A DNA stretch of 64,000 bases from Eunapius fragilis (GCA_963681505.1 OY811990.1:2991882-3055881), one strand, 5' to 3'; positions 13,804 to 24,693 are shown, counted from the first letter of the stretch. Numbers and translations: made by a program. Notes: generated by a model from the letters alone, not told the origin.

Positions 13804-14581
13804 CAGTGGCGTAGGAAGGGAATAAAAAGTGCAGCGGCCAAAGTTAAATGGCGGAGTCACCCGGGGAGGGTGCGGGAGGGGGGTGCCCCTCCCGCCCAGC
13901 CAGGGGGTATGGGGGAGCGCTGTAAGCTCCCCCATGGGGGTCTGGGGCTCCGCCCCAGAAGCCAACACTTTTTGCGTAGAAAAACACCCCCCAAAACGCA
14001 AAAACTGCACTTGTTTTTAAGCGAAAACGTTATTCCGAAAAAAAATCCGTGTCCAATGAACAATAGCAAGCATGCATGGAACAGAGCAATGTGCCAGCAA
14101 TTAACACGCTAAATGTCTGTTGGCAAAAAGTTTCCAAAAAAGGCTTCACGATGGCTACAACCTTTTGAAAATTCATTGCCGATTTCAATATAATAATAAC
14201 GCTAAATCCATATTAAGTGACCAGTTTAGTTTGTTGTGAGATCTTGCCTGCGCGCATGTAATACACAAAACAGCATCGCTACTTTCCAGATAGTACAGCC
14301 AAGGCCACTTGTCGAACCATGATGGTTGCGCGGGTACCTTATTACCGAAGCTTCTTTTCGGAAAGGGATACAATCTTGGTTGGTGCGCTTGTTCAGGAAA
14401 GCTAGCTGAAGTCGCCATAATGACACTTGCAACAGCATGTAATTCACTAGCAGCAGCTGCTCAGCTGATTGAATTACATCAATACTGCCCGTATCATGAA
14501 AATTATAAGTTAACCTATATTTTAATTTATTTTTCTCATATGAAAAAGTGCAGCGGCCATGCTGCAGCTCCTACGCCACTG
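13804..14581 (-). mobile_element. hAT-like non-autonomous transposon, copy 1
   Basis: Inverted termini CAGTGGCGTAGGA at both ends, flanked by a 5-bp direct repeat TAATA. On the minus strand around 14448-14230 it keeps a fragment of a TTF-type zinc finger protein (PSWFDKWPWLYY followed by VLCITCAQA), the N-terminal domain of ZMYM1/hAT-type transposases. The rest of the transposase is missing. An AAAAAGTGCAGCGGCCA block recurs in direct orientation near both ends. A second copy lies at 37491-38131. Confidence 0.8.
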
Positions 14582-14599
14582 TAATAGCTCGTCGTTAGC

Positions 14600-14770
14600 A
14601 GATACACGTTTCTGTCGGTTGAACGTAATGAATTAGACAGAAACGATGCTCCCTCCGTATGTGATTGGTTGTACAGCACGTGATGTGTACACGTGGAGGT
14701 GGAGGTATTTAAGTTTATGTGAGCAGGAAGGAAATCAGTCTACGTTGCCAGTGCACGGGTCTGTAAACTT
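14600..14770 (+). repeat. Split direct repeat A1
   Basis: Matches A2 at 17386-17556 with a constant offset of 2786 bp; the single clear difference is AAACGATG versus AAACTATG. It ends just before the Gag-like start codon at 14776 and therefore probably carries the promoter (a TATTTAAG box is near 14706). Confidence 0.93.
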
Positions 14771-14775
14771 CGAAG

Positions 14776-15863
14776 ATGTCGCGAGAGAACTCACCAGACC
14801 GAGATGTCGCAGCTAGAGCGGGATCGTCTAAAGAAGGATCATCCAAAGAGGGATCATCCAAAGAGGGATCAGCGACATTCACGGGCGACCAGTTTACCCT
14901 ACTGATGGAAGAAGTCCGGCGGCTCCGAGAGGGACAGGAGGACGCAGCGCTGAAATGGGAGAAAGGCATCCGCCGCGACCCCTACGTCTTCAAACGTCGC
15001 GGCAACGAAAATCAATTCCGCTTCTGCGAAGAGATCGCAGACCGCCTGAGCAGCGCTAGCAGCAGTGTGGCGCGAGCGGAATGGAGGGTATACGGTGGAA
15101 CATGGTATGCATGTGGCACAAGGGAACTGGTCAGAGCATGAGGCCAAGCAAAGTTCCACCTGGAGGGAGCTTGTGGCAGTGTGTAGGGTTTTACATGCCA
15201 TTGCCAGCAAGCTGGTTAATATGAGGGTGCGTTGGTTCACGGACAACCAAAACGTGGTGCGCATTTTGCAAGTTGGGAGTGCTAAGCCACATCTGCAGTC
15301 AGAGGCTGTCACTGTTTTTGGGCTATGTATAGCTAATAACATTCGGCTAGAGCCCGAATGGATTCCTCGGGAAGAGAACCATGTGGCAGATTATATCAGC
15401 CGGATTATGGATTATGATGACTGGTCGTTGGACCCAAATATGTTTAAAGCATTGGATGATTTGTGGCCCTCATACAGTAGATAGATTTGCCACACATTAT
15501 AATTCCCAGCTGGAGCGTTTTAACTCCCGTTATGCTTGTCCTGGTTCAGAAGCAGTGGATTCGTTTACTACCAATTGGGGTGGTGAGAATAATTGGTGGT
15601 GCCCACCTCCATGTCTTGTGGCAAGAGTAATAGGGCATGCAGAAGTTTGCAAAGCCCGGGGCACTCTTGTAGTGCCTGCTTGGCAGTCAGCCCACTATTG
15701 GCCTCTGTTATGCCCAGATGGGGTTAGTTTTGCACCATTTGTGGTAAATATGGTATCATTACCCCTGTACACTGAGCTGGTACACCCTGGTAGGTCTGGA
15801 TCAGCCTTGTTTGACCACAAGCACCCCAATACGGCGATGTTGGCATTGAAGATTTGCTTCTGA
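14776..15863 (+). pseudogene. Gag start fused by deletion to RNase H region of the split-repeat retrotransposon
   Basis: ATG at 14776 opens a Gag-like N-terminus with four tandem SSKEG-type repeats and a VRRLREGQ helix. Near 15060-15080 it breaks into RNase H sequence in another frame: WRELVAVCRVLHAI, TDNQNVVRILQVGS, EWIPREENHVADYISR. After 15484 the frame shifts again to a part with WCPPPCLVARVIGHA and GTLVVPAWQSAHYWPLL, typical of the region between RNase H and recombinase in DIRS-order elements. Most of Gag and all of the reverse transcriptase are absent, so the copy cannot be autonomous. Confidence 0.8.
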
Positions 15864-15894
15864 ACTTATGCATGCCTGTATGGCCACAATTTTG

Positions 15895-16170
15895 GCAGGT
15901 GTCAACCTATGTGTGTTGAAGGACGTGTGTTCAGCCAGTTGGCTGGTGTCAACCTATGCGAGTTGACGGATGTGTGTTCAGCCAGTTCGGCTGGTGTCAA
16001 CCTATGTGTGTTGACGGATGTGTGTGTTCAGCCAGTTTGGCTGGTGTCAACCTATGCGAGTTGACGGATGTGTGTTCAGCCAGTTCGGCTGGTGTCAACC
16101 TATGTGTGTTGACTGATGTGTGTTCAGCCAGTTTGGCTGGTGTCAACCTATGCGAGTTGACGTGATGCGT
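15895..16170. repeat. About 46-bp tandem repeat between RNase H and recombinase
   Basis: Six copies built on GGCTGGTGTCAACCTATG and GTGTGTTCAGCCAG. It alternates two variants (TGTGTGTTGA and TGCGAGTTGA), so the true period may be a dimer. Confidence 0.88.
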
Positions 16171-16241
16171 GTTCAGAACAGGATGCACATATTCATGCTG
16201 CGCAACAAAGTAGGCATGATACAATAGATTTGTATGCGTAC

Positions 16242-17282
16242 ATGATGTCATGTCCGTCTTGTTTTCTCTCTTCTGTAGATGTATTCTCCTCTGGAGTCTG
16301 GCCTCTGCTGTCAAATCTGGAGGACCCAGAGCTTAGGCGGCTGGCCAAAGCTTTGCCAGCTACTGTCCTGAAATGTAAGGCTGACTCTACCACAAAGAAA
16401 TATCTTGGAGCCTTTCAGAGGTGGAAGACATGGGCAGAGGCCAGACAGGGGGTCCCAAGCTTTCCTGTGCAGGAGATCCATTTGGTGCTGTACTTGCAGC
16501 ACCTGAGTGAGTCTGTTCAGTCAAAATCAGCTGTAGAAGAGGTAGTGCATGCTGTTTCATGGTTGCACCAGATGGCAGGTTTATCATCCATTGCTGGGTC
16601 CCCTATAGTGCAAGCTACTTTGGGCGGTCTTAGGCGGGAGTTAGCTAAGCCCAAAAAGCGTAAGGAACCTGTTACAGCAGAGATGTTGCTAGCAATGGTA
16701 GACGCAGCTGGGCCATCCCCTTCCCTTACTGAGGTCCGCTTACTAGCTATCTGCCTTGTAGCATTTGCTGGTTTTCTAAGATGCGAGGAATTGTTAAAGC
16801 TAAGATGTGCTGATGTGGCCTTTAACCCTGAGGGCATGGTAATACAAATTACATCCAGTAAGACAGACCAGTACAGGGAGTGTGCATCTTTAGTGATTGC
16901 TCGTACAGGTACAGCCACATGCCCCGTCAGCATGATGCAGAGGTATTTCTCCATGGGCCAACTAGTGCATGATTCACAAGACTATCTGTTCAGGGGAATA
17001 ATGCACACCAAGTCTGGAGAATGTTTGCGCAAGGGTGGTAGCCTTAGCTATTCTAGGCTGAGGGAATTGTTATTGGAAAAAATCAGTAGCCTTGGAATGG
17101 ACCCTAAGTTGTTTGGGATGCACAGCCTGCGGGCTGGTGGTGCCACGGCAGCTGCTAATGCAGGGGTGCCTGATAGACTATTCAAGCGGCATGGGAGATG
17201 GAAATCGGAGTCAGCAAAAGATGGGTATGTAAAGGACTCTGTAGAGAGCCGCCTAGGAGTATCTAAGAACTTGGGTATCTAG
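16242..17282 (+). CDS. Tyrosine recombinase of the split-repeat retrotransposon
   Basis: A long intact frame of about 346 residues from the first ATG. The N-terminal SAM-like helical part includes STTKKYLGAFQRWKTWA. The catalytic part shows FLRCEELLKLR (first Arg), SKTDQYR (Lys region), HSLRAGGATAAANAG (His-x-x-Arg), KRHGRWKSES (His/Trp) and a final Tyr in DGYVKD. These are the R-H-R-Y residues of tyrosine recombinases. Just upstream, TTTTCTCTCTTCTGTAG resembles a splice acceptor, so translation might begin after splicing. It remains open although the rest of the element is decayed. Confidence 0.88.
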   Translation: MMSCPSCFLSSVDVFSSGVWPLLSNLEDPELRRLAKALPATVLKCKADSTTKKYLGAFQRWKTWAEARQGVPSFPVQEIHLVLYLQHLSESVQSKSAVEEVVHAVSWLHQMAGLSSIAGSPIVQATLGGLRRELAKPKKRKEPVTAEMLLAMVDAAGPSPSLTEVRLLAICLVAFAGFLRCEELLKLRCADVAFNPEGMVIQITSSKTDQYRECASLVIARTGTATCPVSMMQRYFSMGQLVHDSQDYLFRGIMHTKSGECLRKGGSLSYSRLRELLLEKISSLGMDPKLFGMHSLRAGGATAAANAGVPDRLFKRHGRWKSESAKDGYVKDSVESRLGVSKNLGI

Positions 17283-17298
17283 CCGGCTTTCTTTGATC

Positions 17299-17387
17299 AT
17301 CTAGTTGGCAGTCGTGCACAGGCGACGCTGCACCAAGAGTTGTCAATATGCATGGCGTAAGGGTGGTGTACATGTACGAGGAGGGAG
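17299..17387 (+). repeat. Split direct repeat B1 (abuts A2)
   Basis: Identical or nearly so to B2 at 18008-18096, offset 709 bp. It overlaps A2 at GAG near 17385-17387, the predicted circle junction of such elements. Confidence 0.9.
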
Positions 17388-17556
17388 ATACACGTTTCTG
17401 TCGGTTGAACGTAATGAATTAGACAGAAACTATGCTCCCTCCGTATGTGATTGGTTGTACAGCACGTGATGTGTACACGTGGAGGTGGAGGTATTTAAGT
17501 TTATGTGAGCAGGAAGGAAATCAGTCTACGTTGCCAGTGCACGGGTCTGTAAACTT
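17386..17556 (+). repeat. Split direct repeat A2
   Basis: Second copy of repeat A. The 451 bp between A2 and B2 contain no frame of note and may be the 3' untranslated part of the element. Confidence 0.9.
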
Positions 17557-18114
17557 TACATTGTCTGAATGTTGTTGTGTTCAGCCTGACGGCTGGTTTA
17601 CGAATGGGCAGATTGCAGACTGCCGTGTGTTCCAGCCGGGTGGCTGGGTATGGGTGGGATGGAATGTCTCTGTATGCAGTGTGGCACTGAATGTTTGATG
17701 CGAAGCAGGTTGTTCCTTAATGATCACTTCCACTCAGATGAAAGCTGAAGACCCTCACCTGAGGAACTCATCATATGTGTTGTGTATGTTGTGGTGTCCA
17801 GAGCAGTGTGTAAGAAGGTTTTTTCCTCACATAGTGAGGTTTTTTCCCTTGAGGTGATGTGGGCCCACCACCTCTAAATAAATTAGGTTAAAATCCAAAG
17901 TAGCTGTTGATTGTTGGTCCCTGCTCTGAGTGTGGTTTGCGTGATGAGTATGTCATGAATTTATGTGGTTGGTGTTGTCAGTATGCATTGTATGTTGGAT
18001 TTATTAAATCTAGTTGGCAGTCGTGCACAGGCGACGCTGCACCAAGAGTTGTCAATATGCATGGCGTAAGGGTGGTGTACATGTACGAGGAGGGAGTGGA
18101 GAATCATCCCCTAC

Positions 18115-19371
18115 GGACGGCCCCTATGAATTTATAATTAGCTGAGTTTCATTATCTTAATCAACAACCAATTAACAGATACACTGTACTGTACTTCCCG
18201 GGACGTATGCTACATGTCGCGCTCTCAATCCTAGCTAGTCCATAGATACTTTTCTCTAAAGTATCTATGGCTAGTCATGTAAGACTATATATACCCAAGT
18301 TTTTATGCCACAACGCATTGCACTAAGGATGGCATTTATTGACGTTGGTCCCCTCATGTTCGGCCCTACCAGCGATGTCATTCAGTTCTTCAGTTCATGG
18401 TATGAGCTAAGTTGCAGTCATGTACATGTACAGATGGGTTTGATAGAGGAGTAGAGTATGGTGTGTTACGAGCTCATGCCAGATACTCATACTTATCAAG
18501 GTGCCAGAAACCCATGCTTGAGTGCACTCACAGTGATGTGAGGGATGGAGTTGGGTGGAAATGTTCTACCTGCAAGACACACCAGTCTGTCAGAGAGAGC
18601 ATTTTTTTTTTTTGCAAAGTACCAACTTACCCTTCTGACCTGGGTTATGCTTCTGCATTTCTGGTCACGCCAGAACCCAGTTTCTGATACTGCTGAGTGT
18701 GCCAAGGTTCAGGGCCCTCAATACGGCTGTGGATGTGTACCAATGGCTGAGAGAAGTGTGTTCCACGACCACAAGACTGATCAATGTTGGACCAGTTATG
18801 CTTGGAGGTCCTGGAGTTATAGTCCAGATAGATGAGTGCCTCTTCAAGTATAAGCCTAAGGTAGTATATGTACTGAATAAAAAGTACTGAATAAAATGAC
18901 CGATCTAAATATGTATTTATATTGCTGCAGTACCACCGTGGTAGACGTGCTGACTATGAACAGTGGGTGTTTGGGATGGTGGACACCTCTCACACCCCTT
19001 CCTTAGGGTATATATGCAGTTGGTTGACACAAGGGATGCTTACTCAAGGATATCTCGTGATATACCCCACGTGCAACATGCCACAGTGAACCACACATAG
19101 TCTATGTGTGGATTTCCCCCCACCCACACACACACAAGGTGGCTATGAGCATGATATGTACACACAGGAGGAGGGGTATGTATGTATGTACACCCCCTTC
19201 CCTACCCCTGTTCGGAGCCGTCTTACTCCATCTGCCTTTCTACTTACATGACTAGGATTGAGAGCGCGGCATGTAGCATACATCCCGGGAAGTACAGTAC
19301 AGTGTATCTGTTAATTGGTTGTTGATTAAGTTAATGAAATTCAGCTAATTATAAATTCATAGGGCCGTCCC
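18115..19371 (+). mobile_element. Merlin-like (IS1016/IS1595-type) DNA transposon
   Basis: Inverted termini of about 120 bp, 18115-18238 and 19250-19371, starting GGACGGCCC and agreeing at well over 90% of positions. Inside is a decayed IS1595-type transposase on the plus strand. A perfect 13-bp hairpin (CCATAGATACTTT, loop TCTCT) lies at 18240-18270. The element appears to sit in the left end of the N-RAG-like element next to it. Confidence 0.8.
18330..19095 (+). pseudogene. Merlin/IS1595-type transposase, frame-broken
   Basis: Fragments in several frames line up with ISXO2-type transposases: SLSERAFFF, then LLTWVMLLHFWSRQNPVSDTAE, TAVDVYQWLREVCS, GGPGVIVQIDECLFKYKPK, and HRGRRADYEQWVFGMVDTS. 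The Asp in IDE is a catalytic candidate. A probable intron (AAG|GTAGTATATG to TTGCTGCAG, about 18861-18931) splits the region before the HRGRR part. Stops and frame changes between the fragments make the copy inactive. Confidence 0.75.
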
Positions 19372-19849
19372 ACTAATGTTTCAACCTGGACAAAAAGGGT
19401 ATAATTAGAACATCCATTAAAATGTACCGGAATGTGGCATCATTATCCAACCGTTCAGTATCGTACCGTTTTCTGCACGACGGGAGCCTCTACGAGGTGT
19501 ATGCAGTGCGTAAACATATACACAAATCCTTTCTGTACCTATCTATGCCCAACATATGCGCAAATATCTTTTCTCCGACCGTCGAGAAGTATACCTATTA
19601 GGGTCACGTGCGCACGTACGTGTGACCTCGTTTAGTCAGAGATAATATATTATCTAATCAGAGATAATATATTAGATATTATCTCTGGTCCAATTGATGC
19701 CGTGGGCTTCGTGAACTTTTTCTTAAGTTTCCAAACAGTTGGACCTTGATTAGGGGCGTCATTCTGTGTAAAAAGGTAGATTACAGAGTGGCTCTCGAGC
19801 TATCTTGGTAGTTTAGCGATCGCAAAAAGTATTATACAGTTTTATATTG

Positions 19850-21560
19850 ATCCCTATGATTCAAATACTACAGTGGACTTCCACTTATGCCAGCTCAAAT
19901 TGCATTGTCGCTAGGGTGGATCCTTGTTGGTCCACAAGAAAGGAAGGAACAGTTAAAGGCCTGTCACCCAAGGGTTTACTTATGTTCAACGTTTGCGTCG
20001 AAGGCTCGAAGCTGTACTTATGCTTTGGACTGGCATGGATGCTGCAAACGATGAAGCGCAGATCCACCCACATTCTTACTGCAAGCGTTGCTACGAAGCG
20101 ATGCAGCGCATACTAAAGGCAGCTAGTCAGTCAACATCGCCATTTCAACAGCCGCATGGAGCTGTACAAGTGGGAAGCTCATGCATCAGATGGTGGGTGC
20201 AAGGTGAGGGGCAATGTAGTAGTAACGTTAACCTATACATAATTTACATTCAAATCATAGGTTTGTGACCATTTTATAGCTCAATATGATGGTGGAAGAC
20301 CACACAAGGCTAAAACGCCTTTAGTACAACTGCACCTAAAACACATGCAACGTCTTGCACCAAACAAGAAATAAAAGGAATACCACTTGCAGCAGTTCAA
20401 CCTATGTCAGTGTTGGATAACTTGAAATGTTCCCTTTGCTGTGACATCCTCCACAGGCCCATTCAGCTACCATGCCAAACAGTAGTATGTGCTGACTGTC
20501 TGGCCCAATATTTGGTTAAAAATGGATGCCTGCATGCAATGTCCATGCAAGGGCTGCTGCACCAAACTGACTGCTGAGAGTCTCAAATCAGCTCCAAGCT
20601 AGCATCTATGTCAATTTGCTTGAGGATGTAGTTCTACGTTTTGTTGAACACCAGACTTACCTAACAGTTGCAATTGGACAGACCAACAGTATACCAGCAA
20701 ATTTTGAGAAACACATTAAGGAATGTAGAAAAATGAGATAAACTATAGTAAAGGCAGCAGTAAGTTAAGTATAAATAATTGCATATTACATAAACATATA
20801 AATTCTAAAGGAGAAGAATTAAAGTACAGATTTTGGAAACGAAAGTTGAAGAAGGGTTTTCATTTAAAGAAGGGCCTTTTGTTAAAGCCTTAGACATAGC
20901 TCTACAATCTTTTGGTGTACGTCGTCAGAACTACCGGTGGGGGGTGCATTTGTGGGCAACCACACACACAAGACACTTGAGGTACATGACATATAATATG
21001 CATGTAAGCACTGATCATATAGTATAACTCATAGAGTACAACAAACCTGGAAACTTTATCATCTTACATAATTGCTATGGCTCAGAGAGAGGCCCCTGCC
21101 CTCTTACAAGAAGCAGAACTGGTAGCTGGGACATTCAAGCAGACTTTCTCACTGTTTGCCAAGTGCCACTTCATTTACAATCAGAACTATGTATCGGAAG
21201 CTGGATGTAATGATCTAGGTATGAAATGCAGCTCACTGTGTCTCAATGCAAAATAATACATTGTATCAATCATCATTTAGAACATGCCATTGCATGGTGC
21301 ATTTTCGTGCTACATTTCCTGGTGAGAACATCCCAATAAAGATGCATATGATGCAGTAGATTGGATCCGATCCAATCAGCACATTGGATTTGGGCTAATG
21401 CGAGAACAAGGAGCCGAGTCCATACATGCAAGATTCAATTGTCTATACCAAACTTACTGCACGGTCTCCTCAACCAGTCATCCAGAGGAGAAGCTTAAGT
21501 ACATTATGAAGGAGCACCTGCTTAGCATATCACCTACACTTATAAACCACCCCCAAGTAA
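19850..21560 (+). pseudogene. Decayed N-RAG-TP-like element protein (RAG1 N-terminal-like, RING)
   Basis: Ordered fragments in several frames: AQIHPHSYCKRCYEAMQRIL near 20055, a KWEAHASDGGCK piece near 20170, a RING-like LKCSLCCDILHRPIQLPC followed by VVCADCLAQYL near 20424-20510, FEKHIKEC near 20705, a GNH-type motif near 20955, FRATFP near 21302, and MREQGAESIHARFN at 21398. The first parts resemble the zinc-binding and RING region of RAG1; the later ones are typical of the N-RAG-TP family known from molluscs. Many stops and frameshifts show it is dead. Confidence 0.72.
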
Positions 21561-22079
21561 AAGAGCCAAGAAATCATAATAACACCATCTCCATCGTTTA
21601 TCATATTTTCCACATGCTATTCACATTGATCATACCTTTAGCTTCAATAAAACATTTGACCGAATCATGTGTGTATGCGATAGCGCGACCCGGTTGTCAT
21701 GGCCCATGAGATATGGTTAACTTTGTACGAATGTCGAGAGCCACCTTCAAACATAACGAAAAACTTACTTCATCCCATCTATAGCACAGTGCTATACTTC
21801 ATCCACACAGGAAAAGTTCCTGACTGTGTGTGTAGATCAATGAGTGAAGGGACTACCGCGAGATGCTGTCACTTTGCAGCCGCACCGTGACCGAATGGTG
21901 TAAGCTGTACTCGTGGCACTTGTTATAATCGATACAAAACAGACTGGATTCGTACAGTATTCAGTCTATAAAGTCCGTGCTTGTTGCATCTTTTAACAAA
22001 CATCCTGATTTCTACGCAGCTTGATAGTAATATTCTGTTGCTATGTACGTGACGTCATATTCCAATATTTCTGGTCGTA

Positions 22080-22140
22080 GGTCTTTTTGTCCAACTTCTC
22101 AATGAAATCAAACAGTAGTGGTCCGTAGGGGATGATCCGA
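22080..22140 (-). repeat. Inverted partner of the N-RAG-like element's left end
   Basis: On the minus strand this reads ATCATCCCCTACGGACCACT and continues to TGGACAAAAAG. The same words occur on the plus strand at 18102-18117 and 19370-19400, now split by the Merlin-like element. The two stretches are therefore probably the termini of the element between them. Confidence 0.5.
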
Positions 22141-22243
22141 ATTCTACTGCAACATCAGTGACGTTAAGGTCCAATGTACCGGTCTTCCTCCCGGGGTACA
22201 TTTTCCTACCGCGGTGTACATAGAAAATAAATATATCCTCCAC
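22141..22243 (-). other. Unrecognised open stretch
   Basis: A 62-codon frame (22243-22055) with KNVEDIFIFYVHRGRK just upstream and GTLDLNVTDVAVEF inside. It runs into the terminal repeat at 22140. It looks coding-like but I do not recognise it; it may be an exon interrupted by the transposon or part of the transposon itself. Confidence 0.3.
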
Positions 22244-22527
22244 GTTCTTAGCTTCCAGTTTAACATCCTTCAGTTACATTTGACACTAAAAATTGACAGT
22301 GCATGCTCGTTGTGGTCCTTTAGAGCTGGGTCCGAAATTAAATTGCCATGGTCTAATTCTTTTTCTTCGCCCAAGCCTGAGTTTTAAAGTGAAACTGTTC
22401 GATCGCGATATGCGTGGTTGCAATGTAGTTTTCTGTACTACTGAACTACGCGTACCGCGCGATCGAATAGCTTTTTGACCTGACTTCAGACGAGAGAAAA
22501 AGAATTAGAGTTTGATAATGTCGGGCT

Positions 22528-22590
22528 AGAGTATTTATGCTGCTTAAATAAAACTATTTTAAAATAACTTTAAGCAGCATAAATACTCTA
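22528..22590. repeat. Hairpin with 21-bp arms
   Basis: AGAGTATTTATGCTGCTTAA at 22528 and its reverse complement ending at 22590 flank an AT-rich loop of about 20 bp. It stands just upstream of the fold-back element at 22620-23350. Confidence 0.85.
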
Positions 22591-22619
22591 ACCTGTACTA
22601 AATTTGTTTGGTGTTCCTA

Positions 22620-23350
22620 TATCGCAGTTTAGTTGTTACTTTGGCTAGTAAAGTCGTTTTTCTAAAAATGCCTTCGTGTAATATAAAGAAGAGATCCGCT
22701 ATGCAACGAGCAGAATACCCCCAAACAGCAAGATGAGAACAAAGCTAAAGCCCGAGCGCTCTGCAAGGCCAATCCAGAAAAAAAAGAAGGCCTCTGTACG
22801 CGACACCTACAAGGTCGATATTGAATCTAAGCGATCTGCTAAAAGGTGGCGATATGAAGAGGACGCCAGCCGTGCTTTCTCCCTGATCTGCATGGCCCCT
22901 GCCACCCTGGCTCAACGCAGCATGGCGGGGAGGCCGGGGAGGAGGACGTCTCCGCAGGAGACGAGGGCGCGGGCGTGGACAAATATTTATAAATACAACG
23001 TATACAATTATAGTTATTATTATTATTTTTGCATTAATAGATAAAGGGGATCATCCAAATTCGATATGCACTTCCTTCATTTCATTGCCGGACTACGATG
23101 CTGCTATGACAGGGTGAAAAAAGCTTATGAAACAAGTAAATAAAAACATTCCCTAACGAGAGAGTTGTTGGTATATATATGATTGACCAATGGTGGTGTA
23201 AAAAGCATGGAAACAAGAGCGACTAAAATTTTACTGGAAAATTGAAATAGGCCTATATTTAGTACACTCACAATATAACAGCGCATGCCTGATTAATGGG
23301 CTAAATATAGGCCTACTTCAATTTTCCAGTAAAATTTTAGTCGCTCTTGA
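22620..23350 (+). mobile_element. Fold-back element A with remnant ORF
   Basis: The left part carries an ATG at about 22670 reading MPSC and a basic stretch, decayed, that matches the start of element C at 33677. The right part is a palindrome: arms of about 47 bp (23217-23265 and 23300-23346) around a centre with CCTATATTTAG and its complement. The left arm continues outward through GGTGGTGTAAAAAGCATGG and GAGTTGTTGG, but the right arm stops at CTCTTG, so the copy is truncated on the right. Confidence 0.75.
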
Positions 23351-23619
23351 TGCATGCATGCTCAGTGACGTAAGCTTATCCTTATCTATGCTTGACCTTG
23401 TCCAATTTAATGTGATGGTGTTAACATGATAATGGAGTGCATTAGGCGGCTCCGCGGTCTACTAATGATGCATGTAGTTATGTCATGCATGACGAGTACA
23501 CACATTGCAGCAATGTATATATATATATGGGATTATAGGCTACGCATTGAACAAACACATGTATAAATGCATGCATATAGGCCTAGCTATATATACCTGC
23601 ATGGGAACCAGTAATTCTG

Positions 23620-24693
23620 CTATGAGTATAGTACATACGTAGATGTTGTGATCTCTACATCGCCAATTTCATTCTCCCTATCGGGATCGTAGAATGTGTT
23701 TGCATCGCTGGTTCCGCCTTTTGTGGAAGCATCTTCCGATACCAATGTCCCACACTGAGCGTTTAATTTTCCGATATCTTTAATCTGCCGCTTACATTTC
23801 TTCGTGAGACATATGTGTATCAAGAGGGCAACGCCCGCCGCCAGTCCCCATAGCGATATGCAGGCACCTGTTGTCGCCAGGAGGGCATAGTCCACGTTAG
23901 TTGGGTCGTGGGAATGGGCTTCATACACTCGGGTGGCGATGGGTACCAGTAGGAGGATGGTGTAGGTGACGGGGTAGGCCAACAGGGGGAGCATCTGGGT
24001 GAGGGCTTTCTTGTGCTGCAGCCACTTCATTTCCTGGGAATATCGGCACGCCCTTCTGACCAGTACGATTGCCATGACGACGACAGCGAGCGAGTCCCCA
24101 ACAAATACGACGAATGCGGGACCGTACCAGAGGGTGAGCTGCTCAATAACCCCTGCCGTGCTAACGTTCAAAGGACAGTTTCCCTTCCAGTTCTGAATCC
24201 AGCACCACGGTCCTGCCCGACCGTATGACCCGGTAGTGAGCGGTATCACGGATATCATGATCGGGATAAGTACGGAGCTAAGCACGTACAATGGCTCCAA
24301 CTTCCTCAGATTTTTGTAAAGTATACTGAAGAAGAACAGTTGTACAGTGATCCATATGGTGAACATCAGCTTCACCCATTGTAGATAGAACATAAAGAAG
24401 GCAGTGGCCTGGCAAAGTGGAGTGTTGATGGGTCCTGTCTCCTCTTTCGAGAGGATCTGCAGAGCGCACACAATGCCGTAGAGCAGCGCCGCTAACACTT
24501 GGTACGCGGCCAGACGGTAGACGAGGCTCCTGTACAGTCTGAGTACGAGTACCAACACGATGGCCACGGTACACAGCAGGACACTCGCCCCGCCCAGAGA
24601 ACTCGTAAGAGCTAAGATCAGTTTCGTATTAGTGGGGTCCAAAGGATCGGCGCATGTAGAGGCGTTTCCTGAGCTTGTAACATGGCTTTTCAT
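23620..24693 (-). CDS. Seven-transmembrane receptor, cAR/GPR157-like
   Basis: One exon, 357 residues from ATG at 24693. A short N-terminus with an NAS glycosylation site is followed by seven hydrophobic segments at about 26-50, 57-80, 93-120, 133-157, 188-214, 236-259 and 268-295. GPWCWI between the fourth and fifth segments is a mark of the cAMP-receptor/GPR157 group, as is the YRLAAYQVLAALLYG-type second helix. The cytoplasmic tail is acidic and Ser/Thr-rich. Ligand unknown. The start codon directly abuts the end of a short transposon (24694-24993), so the natural 5' UTR is displaced or replaced. Confidence 0.8.
   Translation of the reverse strand: MKSHVTSSGNASTCADPLDPTNTKLILALTSSLGGASVLLCTVAIVLVLVLRLYRSLVYRLAAYQVLAALLYGIVCALQILSKEETGPINTPLCQATAFFMFYLQWVKLMFTIWITVQLFFFSILYKNLRKLEPLYVLSSVLIPIMISVIPLTTGSYGRAGPWCWIQNWKGNCPLNVSTAGVIEQLTLWYGPAFVVFVGDSLAVVVMAIVLVRRACRYSQEMKWLQHKKALTQMLPLLAYPVTYTILLLVPIATRVYEAHSHDPTNVDYALLATTGACISLWGLAAGVALLIHICLTKKCKRQIKDIGKLNAQCGTLVSEDASTKGGTSDANTFYDPDRENEIGDVEITTSTYVLYS

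Larger units (their letters stand above)
14600..18096 (+). mobile_element. Tyrosine-recombinase retrotransposon with split direct repeats (Ngaro/PAT-like, DIRS order)
   Basis: Repeat A occurs at 14600-14770 and 17386-17556 (171 bp, about one difference); repeat B at 17299-17387 and 18008-18096 (89 bp). The order is A1, coding region, B1-A2 abutting, B2, the signature of split-direct-repeat DIRS-order elements. Between them lie a Gag-like start, an RNase H region and a tyrosine recombinase. Gag and reverse transcriptase are largely deleted. An AAATAAA near 17876 may serve for polyadenylation. Such elements integrate through the recombinase without target duplication (known of the order). Confidence 0.88.
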
